From Ceratopteris richardii (lineage: Eukaryota; Streptophyta; Polypodiopsida; Polypodiales; Pteridaceae), in the NCBI GenBank assembly GCA_020310875.1, contig CM035416.1:718556-782555 (forward strand): a DNA stretch of 64,000 nt. The letters run 5' to 3'. A program made the position numbers and the translations under genes. Shown in pieces: positions 10,301-22,100 of this stretch. The notes under the pieces are model-generated. The model saw nothing but the letters and a program-made list of their open reading frames with translations. It was not told where the DNA came from and ran no database searches. Within the stretch, counting starts at the first letter, position 1; every line of letters begins with the position of its first letter.

Positions 10301-12623
10301 GGGAGATCATATGGTTTTGTGCATGTAAGAGTGCCTTGGGTACCCACATTTGCAATCGCCCTTGTTGAGTTGCAGGTAATTTCCGTGGCACCCAAATTTG
10401 TATGTTATTATGGTCAGCCTTCATCGATTGCTTTGGGACCCAAATCTGTCAAAGACCTTGGGATTGAGCTTGTCCTCATTCTTGGTGCTTCTTTTAGCAT
10501 GGTTAGCTTGCTTTGATGAGAATGGTTGTGGCAAAGCTGGTGGTTGTTCTTCCTTTTCGTACCCACATCTGTGCCATGCCCTAAGCTTCTTTCTTCTTGA
10601 ATTGTGTCTACCTAGTTGATACAGAAGATGTCTTTTTTGCTTGCCTCTTTGGTCGAGTTACACTTGCATTAGTTTGTGAAGAAGAAGAGAGGTTTGCTGG
10701 CCTTTGAGCTTGTGCTTCCTTGATTGAGTCCTTTTGCTTCGTAGGGTTATTGACACACACAACATTTTCTTTGTGAAGATTAGTTTCAGAAGAACTAAGA
10801 GAATGTGTGACCTCTAGATTTATGAGCATGCACTTGTCTAATTCTAATGTAATACATTGTTCATGTGCCCAAACTTGAAGGATTTGACTTTTAGGTTCAA
10901 GTTGACTGCATGGCTGTAAAGCCAATCTTGACCCAAGACAAGTGGCTCAGTAAGGTCCTCATCGTGACACACAAGCATTTTGACTTTTATTGGAACATCT
11001 TGAAGGTAGATGGGAAGTTCCACCTCGCCCAAACAAGGGGTTTCCACACCTCCCAAACCTATAAGATAGGCCTCAATGGAACAGATGTTCAATTGTAGAT
11101 CTTGGCAGTATGAAAGTCTAACTGCATTAATTGCTGCACGTGAGTCAATCAATGCTCTCACAGTCCTTGCATTCTTTTCTTGTCCTACCGGGATGTTCAC
11201 AAAGGGACATCGATCAATTATTTGAGAAGCAATTGCACTAGATGTTTTACACATGGCCATGTGGTATCTTGGGGCCTCAAGATTGAGATCTAGGCCTAGG
11301 CCCCTTAGCTTATTTCTCCTAATGTGTTCTCTAGCCTCTGCCTGTGCTTCTTCTCTAACCCGTAGCTCTTCTTCTTTTTGCTTCTTAGCAGTGTTTAGTC
11401 TCTTTAGCATATCCTCTGTAAGAGGTTCTTGATATAGCTTGACTCGACATCCACCGATATAGTTTGGCACGATATCACCTTCTAGTGTGGCCAATTGAAC
11501 TGCACCGCTAGTGGAAATTCTATTAATGATCATTGGTCCGTATCCTCTTTTTCCCAATTTACGGGCATGTTGCTTTAGGGTATAAACCAACACTAGGTCT
11601 CCCTCTTTCAATCCTTTATCTTTGATATGTGCATCAAAGTATGCCTCTTGCCTTTTCTTTGCAGCATAGATGCCTGCCGCCGCCCGTAGCCTTGTCTCAC
11701 CTAAGCGTTCTAGCTCAAGGATCCTAGAGGACAACTCATGTCCATCCCACTCATGCCCTTGTGCTACTTTTAAAGTTGGGATTAGGAAGTCCAATGGTAG
11801 CACAACATTTTTTCCGAAGACCATCTGAAATGGGGTGGCATTGAGTACCATTTTGTAGGCAACTTGGTAAGCCCAAACAACATGATGAAGTTGTTTGTCC
11901 CAATCAGAGCGTTTGTTAGTTACTAGTTTTGTCATGACATTACATAGGATCTTGTTTGTGCTCTCGGCTTGTCTGTTAGCTTGTGGATGATAGGGGGCAT
12001 AATTCTTATGTATCACCAAGAATTCTTGGAGAAGATTTTCAATGACTTCATTCAAGAAGTGTGTTCCTCTATCACTTACTAACTCTATTGGAAGTCCATA
12101 TCTAGTGAACACGTTCTCGAATAAAAACTTAGCCATTGTTTGAGCATCATTCTTTGTAGTGGCTTTTACTTCTACTCACTTTGTAAGGTAATTTGTGGCT
12201 ACAATAATGTACTCTGCATGGGAGTTTCTAGCTAGAGGGTTGATATGACCTACAAAGTCTATACCCCACTTCAAGAATGCACGTCCTCCCATCATTGGTC
12301 TCAAAGGCATCTCATCTTTTCTAATTGGGTATTGAGCACGTTGGTATGTGTCACATTTCTTCACATAGTATGTGCATCCATATGAAGAGTGGGCCACCAA
12401 AGTCCTGAGAATAGAATAGTCTTAATTACTCAGTCAGGACCAAAATGTCCACCTACAACACTGCTATGGGCAGTTTCTAAGATTTTCAAATAGTCTGATT
12501 CATGAACGCACAATCTTAAGTAACCATCTCTGCCTCTTCGGTATAGGTTATCGCCTATGAGGGCGTAGTCTTGAGCTTCTTGCTCTATGCTTCGTTTCCT
12601 TGCTAGGTTAGCTTCATTGTCTT
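10301..12623 (-). pseudogene. Element B integrase core and second retropepsin
   Basis: Minus strand. The longest frame (12136-10844, 430 codons) covers the integrase catalytic domain from just before the second Asp (VSDRGTHF) through YHPQAN and its Glu (AESTN), the non-chromodomain integrase tail (GDLVLVYTLKQHARKL, CRVKLYQEPL), and the second retropepsin (RALIDS ... VLGQDW). The second HHCC module and first catalytic Asp lie upstream at about 12140-12560 with stops and frame changes. The protease signature reads Asp-Ser-Arg where D and F have Asp-Ser-Gly, so it should be inactive. After QDW the frame shifts near 10860; W-x-P-K-like coding remains near 10410-10440. Confidence 0.85.
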
Positions 12624-13052
12624 CATTTTGTGCAAGCCAAGGAGTCCTTGAGCTTGAGGAGCATTAGAAGTAGCTACCTACCAATTTTCATAATTTTTAG
12701 ACTCCATTTGAGCCTTCAAATGGGACCTAGAACCTAATTTTTAACTAGGCCGGACACTAGGTCTGGACACGGCCAAAACCTAGTCAAAAACTATAAATAG
12801 AGCTAGAGAGCTCATTTTTGGGGGTAGCTTGTAATAGAATTGAACTTGTATGTGCATTTTGGAAGTAATCTAAAGAACTCCATTGCTTCTCTCTCTTTGA
12901 CTTACCTTGTGTGCGCGCGTGTGTGTATGTGTGTGCATGTTTGTGTGCTTCTCACTCACGCACTTGTGCCTTCACTTGCTCGAGGTCATCATACCATCCT
13001 CACGTCTTCCCGGATTGACATTAAAGGAGGTGCTACTCATCACTGAGCTACA
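12624..13052 (+). repeat. Element C 5' LTR, 5'-truncated
   Basis: Begins inside the LTR at the junction with B and ends GAGCTACA at 13052, 8 nt before the PBS. It includes the TATA box at 12792-12799 (TATAAATA) and a (TG)n tract near 12910-12945. The missing U3 part corresponds to about 285 bp of the full LTR at 40279. Confidence 0.9.
12792..12799 (+). promoter_or_regulatory. LTR TATA box (element C 5' LTR)
   Basis: TATAAATA within CTATAAATAGAGCTAG; about 260 bp before the LTR end. Confidence 0.7.
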
Positions 13053-13060
13053 CCAAATTT

Positions 13061-13082
13061 TGGCGCCGTTGCCGGGGATCGA
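13061..13082 (+). other. Primer-binding site for tRNA-Asp, element C
   Basis: Twenty-two bases starting TGGCGCCGTTGCC are complementary, without mismatch, to the 3' end of plant tRNA-Asp as I know it. Eight nt separate it from the LTR. Confidence 0.93.
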
Positions 13083-13439
13083 GCTCTGAGGACGAGCGTG
13101 TGATGGTAAGACATAGAATTGAGACGTTGGCATTGTAGGTAATTTCTTTACTTTTCGTATTTTTCTCTTTCTTAGCTCACCATCATCATCACCATCATCA
13201 TCCTCACCATATCTGATCTCCATCTCCATCATCGCGAAAAATTTCAGTTTTTTTATCATAGCACCTTCTCCCTTCCATTTCCTTTATTCCACGTGTGAGA
13301 GAGAGCGAGAGAGCAAATTGTGTGCATTGTTTTTCTATCTGTTTTGTGAGTGATCTTGCATGTACAGCTGTATCATCCCCTCCAGCATGTTGCGCAGGTA
13401 CGGACAAGCTCGAAACTGTCTCTATGTCGCAGACCTCTG

Positions 13440-14003
13440 TCGATCGCGATTGACAGAAAAATCGCTCATTTTGTAAAACAAAGCACACCACCATGACATG
13501 CACAAGGAGCACATTCCAAATCACTAGAAAAAACTAAAAAATTCCGTGTTTTTCTGTCAGTCGTGATTGACACCGTCGATCGCGACCGACAGCCACGATC
13601 GACAGATTCTGTCGATCGCAACCGACAAAGACGACCGAGTGACCCTGTCAATCGCGATTCACACCATCGATCGCAATCGACAGCCACGACCGACACCCTG
13701 TCAGTCGCAATTGACACCGTCGATCGTGACCAACTGAATTTTGACGATTGACTGAATATCTCGCGTTGCCACGTGTCCATCGTGATGGACACATCCCCGA
13801 TTGACTGAAATCATGGCAAAAATCCCGGAAAAAGTGTCGATCGCGATTGACACCGTCGATCGCGATTGACAGGACCCAAGACCGACTCTCTCGATCGCGA
13901 TTGACACTGTCAATCGTGACTGACGTGTCGATCGTGATCGACAAGCCCGACGGACACCTCTGTCAATCGCAATTGACAGACCTGTCGATCGCGATTGACA
14001 GGC
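13440..14003 (+). repeat. Palindrome array, core GTCGATCGCGATTGAC
   Basis: About 20 or more units of the form GTC-R-ATCGCGAT-Y-GAC and decayed variants, with irregular spacing. The ATCGCGAT centre is self-complementary and the GTC/GAC arms extend the symmetry. Same place in the leader as the arrays of A, D and F. Confidence 0.92.
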
Positions 14004-14174
14004 ATTTTCGGCCAAATTTCTAGGGTTTTTAATACCAAGTTTTGGAGTAATTTTTGGCATACTTATCAACAAGTTAGTGATTTGTGAGGTCCCTATAAGT
14101 GTGTTTTGAGAAAAGTCCTGGAATTTGTCAGCCTGTTTGAGCCCTGTTTTAATCCCAAAACCCTGAACTATCAT

Positions 14175-14226
14175 AACTTCCTCATACGAAATCCGTTTGC
14201 TGTGATTCTTGTCTTGTAGGTAGGGT
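14175..14226 (+). promoter_or_regulatory. 52-nt leader motif, element C copy
   Basis: AACTT, 12 nt, TCCGTTT, 15 nt, then an eroded TTGTAGG block; spacing matches the copies in A, D, F and the copia LTRs. Confidence 0.65.
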
Positions 14227-14360
14227 ATTTTGAAGTTGACCATACCTCAAGGTAGGAAAACTGAAGGATCCTTGGGATTGTTTTCCATAAAGGCAAAGGG
14301 AAATTTGGTCTGTGAATTACATGCATGAAAGTGATCTGTCTGTCATTTGAATTGAAGTCT

Positions 14361-14386
14361 TGAACTAACTTTGGGACTTTTACAGG
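14361..14386 (+). promoter_or_regulatory. Candidate leader splice acceptor, element C
   Basis: CTAAC (14365-14369), a T-rich stretch and TTTTACAG ending at 14385. Element D has the same layout at 33242-33222 on its own strand. Used with the donor at 13106 it would remove the palindrome array from the mRNA. Confidence 0.45.
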
Positions 14387-14830
14387 TCCACTGAGAGCAC
14401 TTGAGGGCATCCAAAGCAAGGGTGATTTGCAAGCTTGAGAACCCAGTTCTTGAGCATCAAAGGGCAAGGGATCAGCAAGCGAGGTTGGAATACTCTCAAC
14501 TCCCTCTGTCAATTCCTAGCTTAGGCTAAATACGAATAGTGCTAGAAGTAAGTCAGGGCGACGATAGGCATTTATCAAGTTGAAGACTACCTAAATACTC
14601 AAGTTCAAGCTAACAACATAATCTTTGTGCGGTCGATAACTTTAAAGGAAAAGACTTAACGTGGAACGATCAACTTCAAGTGCGAAAATTAACTCAAGTA
14701 TTCCTGACAACGTGGTATCAGACAAGATCCTAAACACGATAATCGACTAAAAAGAATCAAGTAACTGATACAAAAGAACTCAGCAACGAGGTTGTACTTG
14801 GGTCAAATTGGGGATTGCTCAATAAAGCAT

Positions 14831-17800
14831 ATGAACCTTAGATCAGAACGATATCTAGGGAGGGATAGACAAAGTCTTAGGTCGTCAGAGGCTAGTGTTA
14901 ATCACACTGCTAGGTCTTGGGCCCAGCAGTTGAGCCATTATTCGCACTACCCTAGCTCTGAAACTAGTGAGTCAGAGATGTCCCACGGTATGGAGAGACC
15001 TACAAGAAGTTCAGGTGTGCCATATTTACATAGGGTAGAAGGCCCTTACAAGACGCAACTCGAATACCTTAGGACCAACCGATTAGGTGCTAGCATCTAT
15101 GAGGACAGCCTAGGAAGATCTATGGTCCAGATTAAAAACCCTGACCAATCCATTGGACTAGAGCACCCAGCTGTCAAGTTCGAAAACGGAGCATACCTAG
15201 ACAAGGAAGGAACCATATATGTAGTCACCATTCATCCAAATAGGACAGATGAATTTGGGAATGTGATCCCAGAAACGGACTTAGGTGACCTGGAGCAAGG
15301 AAACATGGGTGTAGAACCTAGAACCCCCCGAGGCAAATCTGTTCTCACCAGGATTATCACCCCAGAGTGGATTCCCCAAGACAATAAGAGCATAGATCTA
15401 CTCCTGAACCGAGAGACTGATGAAGCCTTTTGGAGGTATAGATCGGATCAGCCGAATGAGGTAGGAACAATCATGATATATGAGTTAAAAGGTCCTGATA
15501 GCCCAGGCAGAGTGACCTACTTAGATCACGCTTCAGAGAGTATCTTTGTGGTTACAGAAAATGATAGGCATGCTTACACCTGGAAAGGTGAATTTATTTT
15601 CCCCCAACCAAGATCTAATGTGTCCTTTGGTCACCCAGAAGCTGGAACATCCCAAGCTCATGGAGCTCAAAGAGACAGACATAGAGATAGACTTGAGGTA
15701 AGCTTTGCCAATCGAGTGGGAAGAGAAAGAACGAGAACGGAAACAAATAGAGTGGAACTTGAGGGACTTAGAGCCCCAAGGAACCAAAGGAATGCTGATG
15801 ATTTCGCTCTGCCAAGGCCTAGGGAACACACCAGAACATTGAGACCTACACAGCTGGTTAAGTCCATGAAGAACTATTTCGATGGCACAGGAGACCCATA
15901 TGATCATGTGGCTGAGTTTAGGCAAGTCTTGAGAGCTGAACAAATTGAGGACCTATTCATGCAGTATAATGCCTTTGGTCTAACCCTTAGGAACACAGCC
16001 CTTACATGGTTTCAACCATTGAATGAGAGGCAGTTTAGGAGCATAGACCAACTCTTAGAGGCTTTCATCACTGAATTCTCTAAAAGCGGCATAAGGCATA
16101 ATACTTCCTCATTGATACATAGCTTCAAGCAGACCCCTCAGGAGATCGTGAGACTTGCAGGAAGAAGGTTTAGGCAATATCTTGAGAGATGCCCTGGTCC
16201 TGAGTTGCCCACACCAGCCAAACAAGTGGCCTTATTCTTGGATGGATTGCTAAGTACCAAATTGAGGTCATATATGTACTTGAAGGACCCTAGGACCATA
16301 GAAGAGTGTGTACGCATGTGCATTGACATTGAGGATAACCTAGGGGAGGAACTAGAGCTTTCCAAAATCTATAAAGATTCAGATAGTGCCTCTAGCTTTT
16401 CTTCCACACAATCTACATCTATTGAGGAACTCGTAGAAAAGGTAGCCCAAAAACTAGGTGTCTCCAGCAAACAAGTTCCAAGATTTGCCTTAGTAAAGAG
16501 ATGCTATACTTGTGGTGGTGACCATATGGCGAACGTATGTCCCATCATGGCTCAACCCCAAGTGAACCCTAGTAGCCAATATTGCACCATAGAACGGAGA
16601 TACACAAATCACACAGCACAAGACTGCCCATACAATAAGCAAGCAGTTAGGCAAACCTACCCCCAGCCCTATCCACAACAGGGAAGATACCAGAACCAGT
16701 ACCCTCCACAGCAATATGGTAGGCAACAACAACCTTATCAACAACCCTACCAAAACCAACAAAGGCCTCAACCTGTGTTAGCTCAACAACCTCCAACCCC
16801 AGCTAATGTAATTCCGGTAAAGTATGCAGCTGCAGAAGAGAATTTGAATAGAGCTATAGTGCCAGTAACACCATTGCTTTCAGAAAGTGATCCCAGTGAC
16901 CATAGCTTTGATTCTACACATATTGATAGTCCCCAGGCTTACTACATGCAATCCCCTTAACATGGTGAGTCCTACTACAGTGAAGAACCAAGTGAACCTA
17001 GTTGGGAGCCAGAGTACACAAATGTAATGTACACAAACCCTAACTCTAGACCCCAACCTAGGCAAGTAAGACCCCCATTCCCTAGAGGACCATGCTACAG
17101 ATGTCAGGGAGATCACCTCATTCGTGATTGCCCCTTACCTCCACCTACACAACCCTAGTCAGTGACAATTCAAGGCTTTTGCCAAGATTGTGGAAAGGAG
17201 CATCTCTTACGAGATTGTCCAAAGAACCCCAATAATATGCCAAAAATTACTCTTATCAATGTTATTGGGTTAGTAGTAGACTCTATAGGAAGTGTGACGT
17301 CCACTGCACCAGTACAGGTAGTCACTAGAGCTCAGGCATTGCAGCAAAACCAAGGGGTAGGCCAGGAAAAGAGCTCAGAGGCTAGTGAAACTCAGAGCAT
17401 AACCAAGAAGAGAACTAGAGCCTGGAGAGATAGTAGAGAAAGAATGAAGAGGCAATGGGCTAAGAAAATGAGTGAACTCGAGGAAAGCCTAAGAGAAACA
17501 AAAGCCAGGATAGCTGAACTTACATCTCAAACTCCCTCTCACACTACCCCACCTCCACCATTCCCATCTCCATCCGACCCACCACCTTCCAACCCGCCTC
17601 ATGCTACTCCACCACCCCCTAGAGTAGGATCAGTATTAGCAGATCCCACTCCCGAGGACCTTAACATGATGCTTAAGGCATATCAGGCCAGAATCCAATA
17701 AGGGCCAACCGTAACGGATCATGAAAAGTGTTACCCGAAAGCAGAACTAGAGCTTGAACGAACCAAAATTTTTGCTGAGATGGCGGAATTGGCTCAAACC

Positions 17801-18231
17801 ATGTTTGAAGCCAGTCGCCTCTTTAACATCTCTAGTTCAGCTAAGACGCAGTTGCACTTTGAGGGACTGCTAGAAAGATTGGAAAGATTGATTGCACAAT
17901 CAGAAAAGGAACCCACCCCTCCAAGTAAAGGCAAGACAAGTAAGAGAGTAAGCCTTCCTGCCCAGGAAGCTTATGTGCCTAACTCCACAGAGCCAGACAC
18001 ATCTTCTTCTATGAATCGGTTCACACTAGAATTCCTACGAGAGATTCAAGAAGACAAATGGGATAAAGAAAGTGAAGTCCCTCCCCCCATTGAACTTGTG
18101 GATGATGCACATGATCAATTCCCACAAGATATTCCCTCCATTTATGGGGAGCAGGAGAGCACTCAATCTCAGGAGAGATTAGACTTCGAATCTAATTCCA
18201 TACAAGAACTACCCCATTTCACAGGCCCATG
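14831..18231 (+). pseudogene. gag: Element C gag and start of pol
   Basis: Starts at the conserved MNLRS (14831), although the open frame extends to 14792. It includes the capsid region (KNYFDGTGDPYDH, FSKSGIRHNTSSLIHSF), zinc knuckle CYTCGGDHMANVC near 16502-16540, a degenerate second knuckle, the Q/P-rich tail, and pol knuckles CYRCQGDHLIRDC and CQDCGKEHLLRDC followed by a basic, then proline-rich linker. Frame is conserved from 14831 to 18231 but interrupted by TAA at 16958, TAG at 17156 and TAA at 17699. The sequence stops at the CCATG target of element D and resumes in frame at 35237 with the protease region. Confidence 0.9.
18227..18231. repeat. Target-site duplication of element D, left copy
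   Basis: CCATG, repeated at 35232-35236 on the other side of element D. Sister element F has an uninterrupted GGCCCATGGGA at the homologous place (about 52810). Confidence 0.95.
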
Positions 18232-18865
18232 TGTAGCTCAGTGATGAGTAGCACCTCCTTTAATGTCAATCCGGGAAGACGTGAGGATGGTATGAAGACC
18301 TCGAGCAAGTGGCGGCACAAGTGCGTGAGTGAGAAGCACACAAGCATGCACACACATACACACACACGCGCACACACGGTAAGACAAAGAGGGAGAATCA
18401 ATGGAGTTCTTTAGATTACTTTCAAAAGCTCTTACAAGTTTGTTTCAATTACAATCTAACCTCAAAAATGAGCTCTCTAGCTCTTTTTATAGTTTTTGAC
18501 TAGGTTTTGGCCCTGTCCAGACCTAGTGTCCGGCCTAGTTAAAAATTAGGTTCCAAGGCCAATTTGAGGGCTCAAACGGAGTCTAAAAATTACGAAAATT
18601 GATATGTAGGTACTTCTAAGGCTCCTCAAGCTCAAGGACTCCTTGGCTTGCACAAAATGGAGCTACAAAAAATATGAAATGGTATTTACAATGATTGTTA
18701 GTGATAAGAATCACTGTTAAAAGATGTTGATTTGGGAAAAATTGAAGGGCCTATCTGCCAGATTTGCGTCGACTGCTTTGTCTACTTACTCCTTCGCTTT
18801 GTTCTGACTCTCTCCGCTGGCTTCTTTGTCTAGCCAGTCCTTGGGTGCCCATACTGCTCTCAACA
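18232..18865 (-). repeat. Element D 3' LTR (634 bp)
   Basis: TGTTGAG...GAGCTACA on the minus strand. TATA box at 18484-18491 (minus TATAAAAA); (TG)n tract near 18345-18378. Same length as the 5' LTR, eight substitutions apart. Confidence 0.95.
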
Positions 18866-18880
18866 CCCCCCCCCTCTCTC
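18866..18880 (-). other. Element D polypurine tract
   Basis: Minus strand GAGAGAGGGGGGGGG abutting the 3' LTR. In the frame of the 3' ORF tail these bases encode Glu-Arg-Gly-Gly-Gly. Confidence 0.9.
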
Positions 18881-19106
18881 GCGTCTGTCGTCCCTGACAG
18901 ACCCTTGTTGCTGGGAGTGTTGGATGTAATATTCCACAACCTGAGTGGCAAGCTGATGTTCTTGTAAGCGTAGTCCTCTGGCCAAATCTGTCATCATACG
19001 ATCCCAATCGATTGGTCCTGGAATGTCCGGATGTGGCAGACGTAACTGATCTGCATGGATCGCTTGTTCTACTGCGAATAGATGTAGCAAATGTGTGGGT
19101 CTGGGA
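18866..19106 (-). pseudogene. Element D 3' ORF tail, out of frame
   Basis: About 75 codons homologous to the end of the 3' ORF in F and C (HLFAVEQ, DWDRMMTDLARGLRL, EYYIQ, GSVRDDRRERGGG), lying in a different frame from the main ORF after an indel near 19107. The coding runs through the PPT into the LTR, as it does in C and F. Confidence 0.75.
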
Positions 19107-22100
19107 ATGAAAAAATTTTGGAATTGTATTCCCAGAAGCCCGTAGAGAACATTTCCTCAAATGTCTGCTTGAAGCATGCGGGCAAGTACTTTATTCGTGC
19201 ATGCCAAGCAAAGATGATAGTGACCGAGGGGGTTTGACTCATGTCGTAGACTAAATCCTTGTTGCCTTGAGCGAATCCAGGGGCGGAGATGTATGGAGCT
19301 TGGACATTCCAAAAGGTTTTGAAGACAATGGTCATGAGCTCGAATATCTTCATACACATTTTCGCAGCTATGTCGGGCACATTATTTAGGCGTACGGACC
19401 AGTGCCGAATTGTTGATATCATGTAAGCTACGGTTGGGGTCCCTCGAGGTGGAGCAAAATATGGGTAGTTAACCCAAGCCGAGCACTCGTTATTGTTGCG
19501 TACCTTGATTGCAAATGCTTGCCAGGATCTGCGACGTACCACTGGACAATAGCATGGATTATACTTGATATATAGTGGCATGGTTGCCCAGGTACTCATC
19601 ATCTCTGGGTAATTGGTGAGTAAACGTGCGCGCCAATTAGGTTGGAAGATCGAGCCAGCACGTGCATCGGTCGGTAAATCCCCTATCTCGAATTGAGTAG
19701 CGAATGTGGGCTCCTTCCCTGTATGTCTTTTGACTTCTGCATTATAATCATGTAGTAAGACAAAATAAGGCATGTATTGCGATTCTGATGTTGTGATTAA
19801 CCGTTGATGGGATAAATGTTGAAAGTAGGAAGACCGAAGGACCGTTTCTTCCAGATTTGTGAGAGATTGCATTTGCACGGCCACACGATCATCATGTGTC
19901 TTACCCACTTTCTCGACCCTTTTGACCCAATCTGGAACTTGAATTTCTAACGTGTCTTCTCCTTCTTCCGTAGTTCGACCACCAGGCGTCGGCATAGGCT
20001 CGTATGGCTCTTCATAGCTGTCATCGATGGGGATTTCCACTACTGTTTCAGGTTCTGGTTCTTCAATGGGCGAGGGTGGTCGTTCATATGGGAGGAGGCG
20101 TGCTTGGAGTTCTGCCACCTGTTTTCGGAGGGTCTCCATTTCTTCTGTAGAGTGCTGCAAGATCACCGGCTCCTGTTGAGCTGTGGGCACACTGGCAATC
20201 TGTTTCTTAAGATCTGCACATTCAGTCTCTAGTTTTTCATATGACTCCAAGAAATTTGCATGCTCCTCAAGTAAGATGCGAATGTCTTCCGATGGGACTG
20301 CTCTATATCTGGTCGGGCTAACGGTTGCTCCTACGGTTCCTTCCATAGCCGCTTCAAAGTTGTCTTGGTTTTGTTGTTGAAGTCGTTTGTTCTCTTCTAG
20401 TGCTGCGGCCATATGCTTCCTTAATAGCCCAATGTTGCGCCTGAGTGTAGCGTTAGATATCATTTGCGCTTGAAGCACTGTTTCTAGTTCCTTGACTGCT
20501 TGATCGTCTACAGTCGATGTCTTTGATTCCAATTCGGAGTGAGCCTGCTGTAGCGTGGTATGCTCGGTTAGGAGCGTCTGGTAGTCAGCTTCCAGAGTGG
20601 TGACTCTAGCTTGCAGATGTTGAGATTCTGCCTGGAGGGCAGCAGTGCGTTCTTCCAATTGATGGTAGTCTTGTTGTAGCTGATGTGCACACTGGAGTAA
20701 TGTGTTGAACGTGCTATTTACATTATGAGATGCAAGGGAAAAGGTTTGAAATGCAGGGGAGGTGGGATTGGGTAGGGAGGTAGTGAATGCTGTGTGTGCC
20801 AATGATGTGAGTGGTGAGGTGGGGGGTAGTGGAGGGGAAGAGGGTGGAATTGTGGGGAGAGGTGCTGTGGTGGGTGAAATGTCCATTGGGTCAGACAGAG
20901 TGGTGTGCATAGGGGCTACCATGTAGGTGGGTATGGTAGGTGAAGTGAGTGTGGTGTTCGTGTAAGTTGATGTCGTTGCGAACATCGGAAAGATGTGCCT
21001 CGGAAACATTGGAGAGCGGATGATCTGCTCCACAAGGGACGGGTATTGGGGTGGCGCGGTCAGGTTGAATGAGGTGTAGGGGCCAGATGGGAAGTGAGGG
21101 TCATGGAATGGAGGTACCCGTATTGGGGGATAGGTCGGGAAACACAGGGTGCCTTCTGTGGGTGCTGGGTTTCCAACTACACTTGTAATTATGGGATGGC
21201 CAGTCATGGGTTCAGAGGATAGACGGGACGAAGTGTACAAGGGATTGGTGACGAAGGAGAAGAGGGTGTCTTGTGAGGTGGGTTCTCGAAATGAGAATGA
21301 TTTGAATGAGGATGGGTTATAAGTGAAGGTAGAGGTGATGACTGTCGTTTCTTCCAAGGTGGGAGGTGGTGGTGGGGGTGGAGAAGGTGGTGATGGAGGA
21401 TGCTGGGGTGAGATGGGTGATGTCTGAACGAAGGTTTCAGCGGAGAGGTCAGTGGTGGTTATGGGGGTGGCTGTGGTCTCAATGGGTACTTCTGGTTCTG
21501 TGAAGGGTATCCTGATAGTCTTACCTGCTCGTGGTAATGTGTCCACTCTGCGTTTGTCATACCTTACGGACTGGCGGACTGCGGTGTGGACAGCCTCTGG
21601 AACTCCTAAAGAGTCTGACACTAATTTGAGGGTGTCAATGAAGTGTTGGTCCACCCCTTCATCTGATAGCATTTCTTGCATCAAAGCTTGACCTGATACC
21701 AGAGAGAGCTGATGCCTTTCTTGTACCGCTTTGATAGTGTCATATAGCCTTCGTAGTTGAGCTGTGTATGCAGGTGCACCTACAAGTTCTGGCACTTCTT
21801 GTTGCTCCTCTTGGTGCTCTTGATCATACTCCTCCTCATCATCCTCCTGTTCTTCATCTCCGTCATCTTCTGCATCCACTTCAACAGGTGTGACAGGTGC
21901 TTGGGAGGTTGTGGCCTGCGTTTGTACATTCGCCGCTTGTTGTGCCTCTTCTGCCTCCAGCTCTACATCTTGTAATAGTTGTTCGAAGTCTTCATTAGTG
22001 AGTTCTTCCAAAGGTGCACCACTAGGAAATTCGAGATCCGTTGGGATGGGAGGGAATATCAAAGTGGAACCATCGGTGCTGCGTCTTGGAAGTCGGAGTG

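Larger units (their letters stand above)
8323..12623 (-). mobile_element. Ty3/gypsy element B, 3' portion
   Basis: Minus-strand remnant with the damaged second HHCC region, integrase core, second retropepsin-like domain, the start of the W-x-P-K tail, a strongly degraded 3' ORF region, PPT and LTR. Everything upstream of the second HHCC linker is missing: at about 12615-12625 the sequence switches abruptly into the plus-strand LTR of element C. Together A and B look like two copies joined at one LTR, as produced by unequal recombination between LTRs. Confidence 0.85.
13083..14830 (+). other. Element C 5' leader
   Basis: Non-coding leader of about 1.75 kb: splice-donor-like GATG^GTAAGA with GT at 13106-13107; an ATC-rich microsatellite near 13179-13205; the palindrome array (about 13440-14003); the 52-nt motif (14175-14226, right end eroded); a branch-point/acceptor-like block, CTAAC at 14365-14369 and TTTTACAG ending at 14385; then about 445 bp to the gag ATG at 14831. 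Short antisense open frames across the array are a by-product of its stop-poor repeats. Confidence 0.8.

Noticed and set aside
9669-10619. Plus-strand frames of 65-118 codons in the B region as host genes
   Set aside because: No recognisable domain or neighbouring gene structure, and part of the interval encodes the W-x-P-K tail on the other strand.
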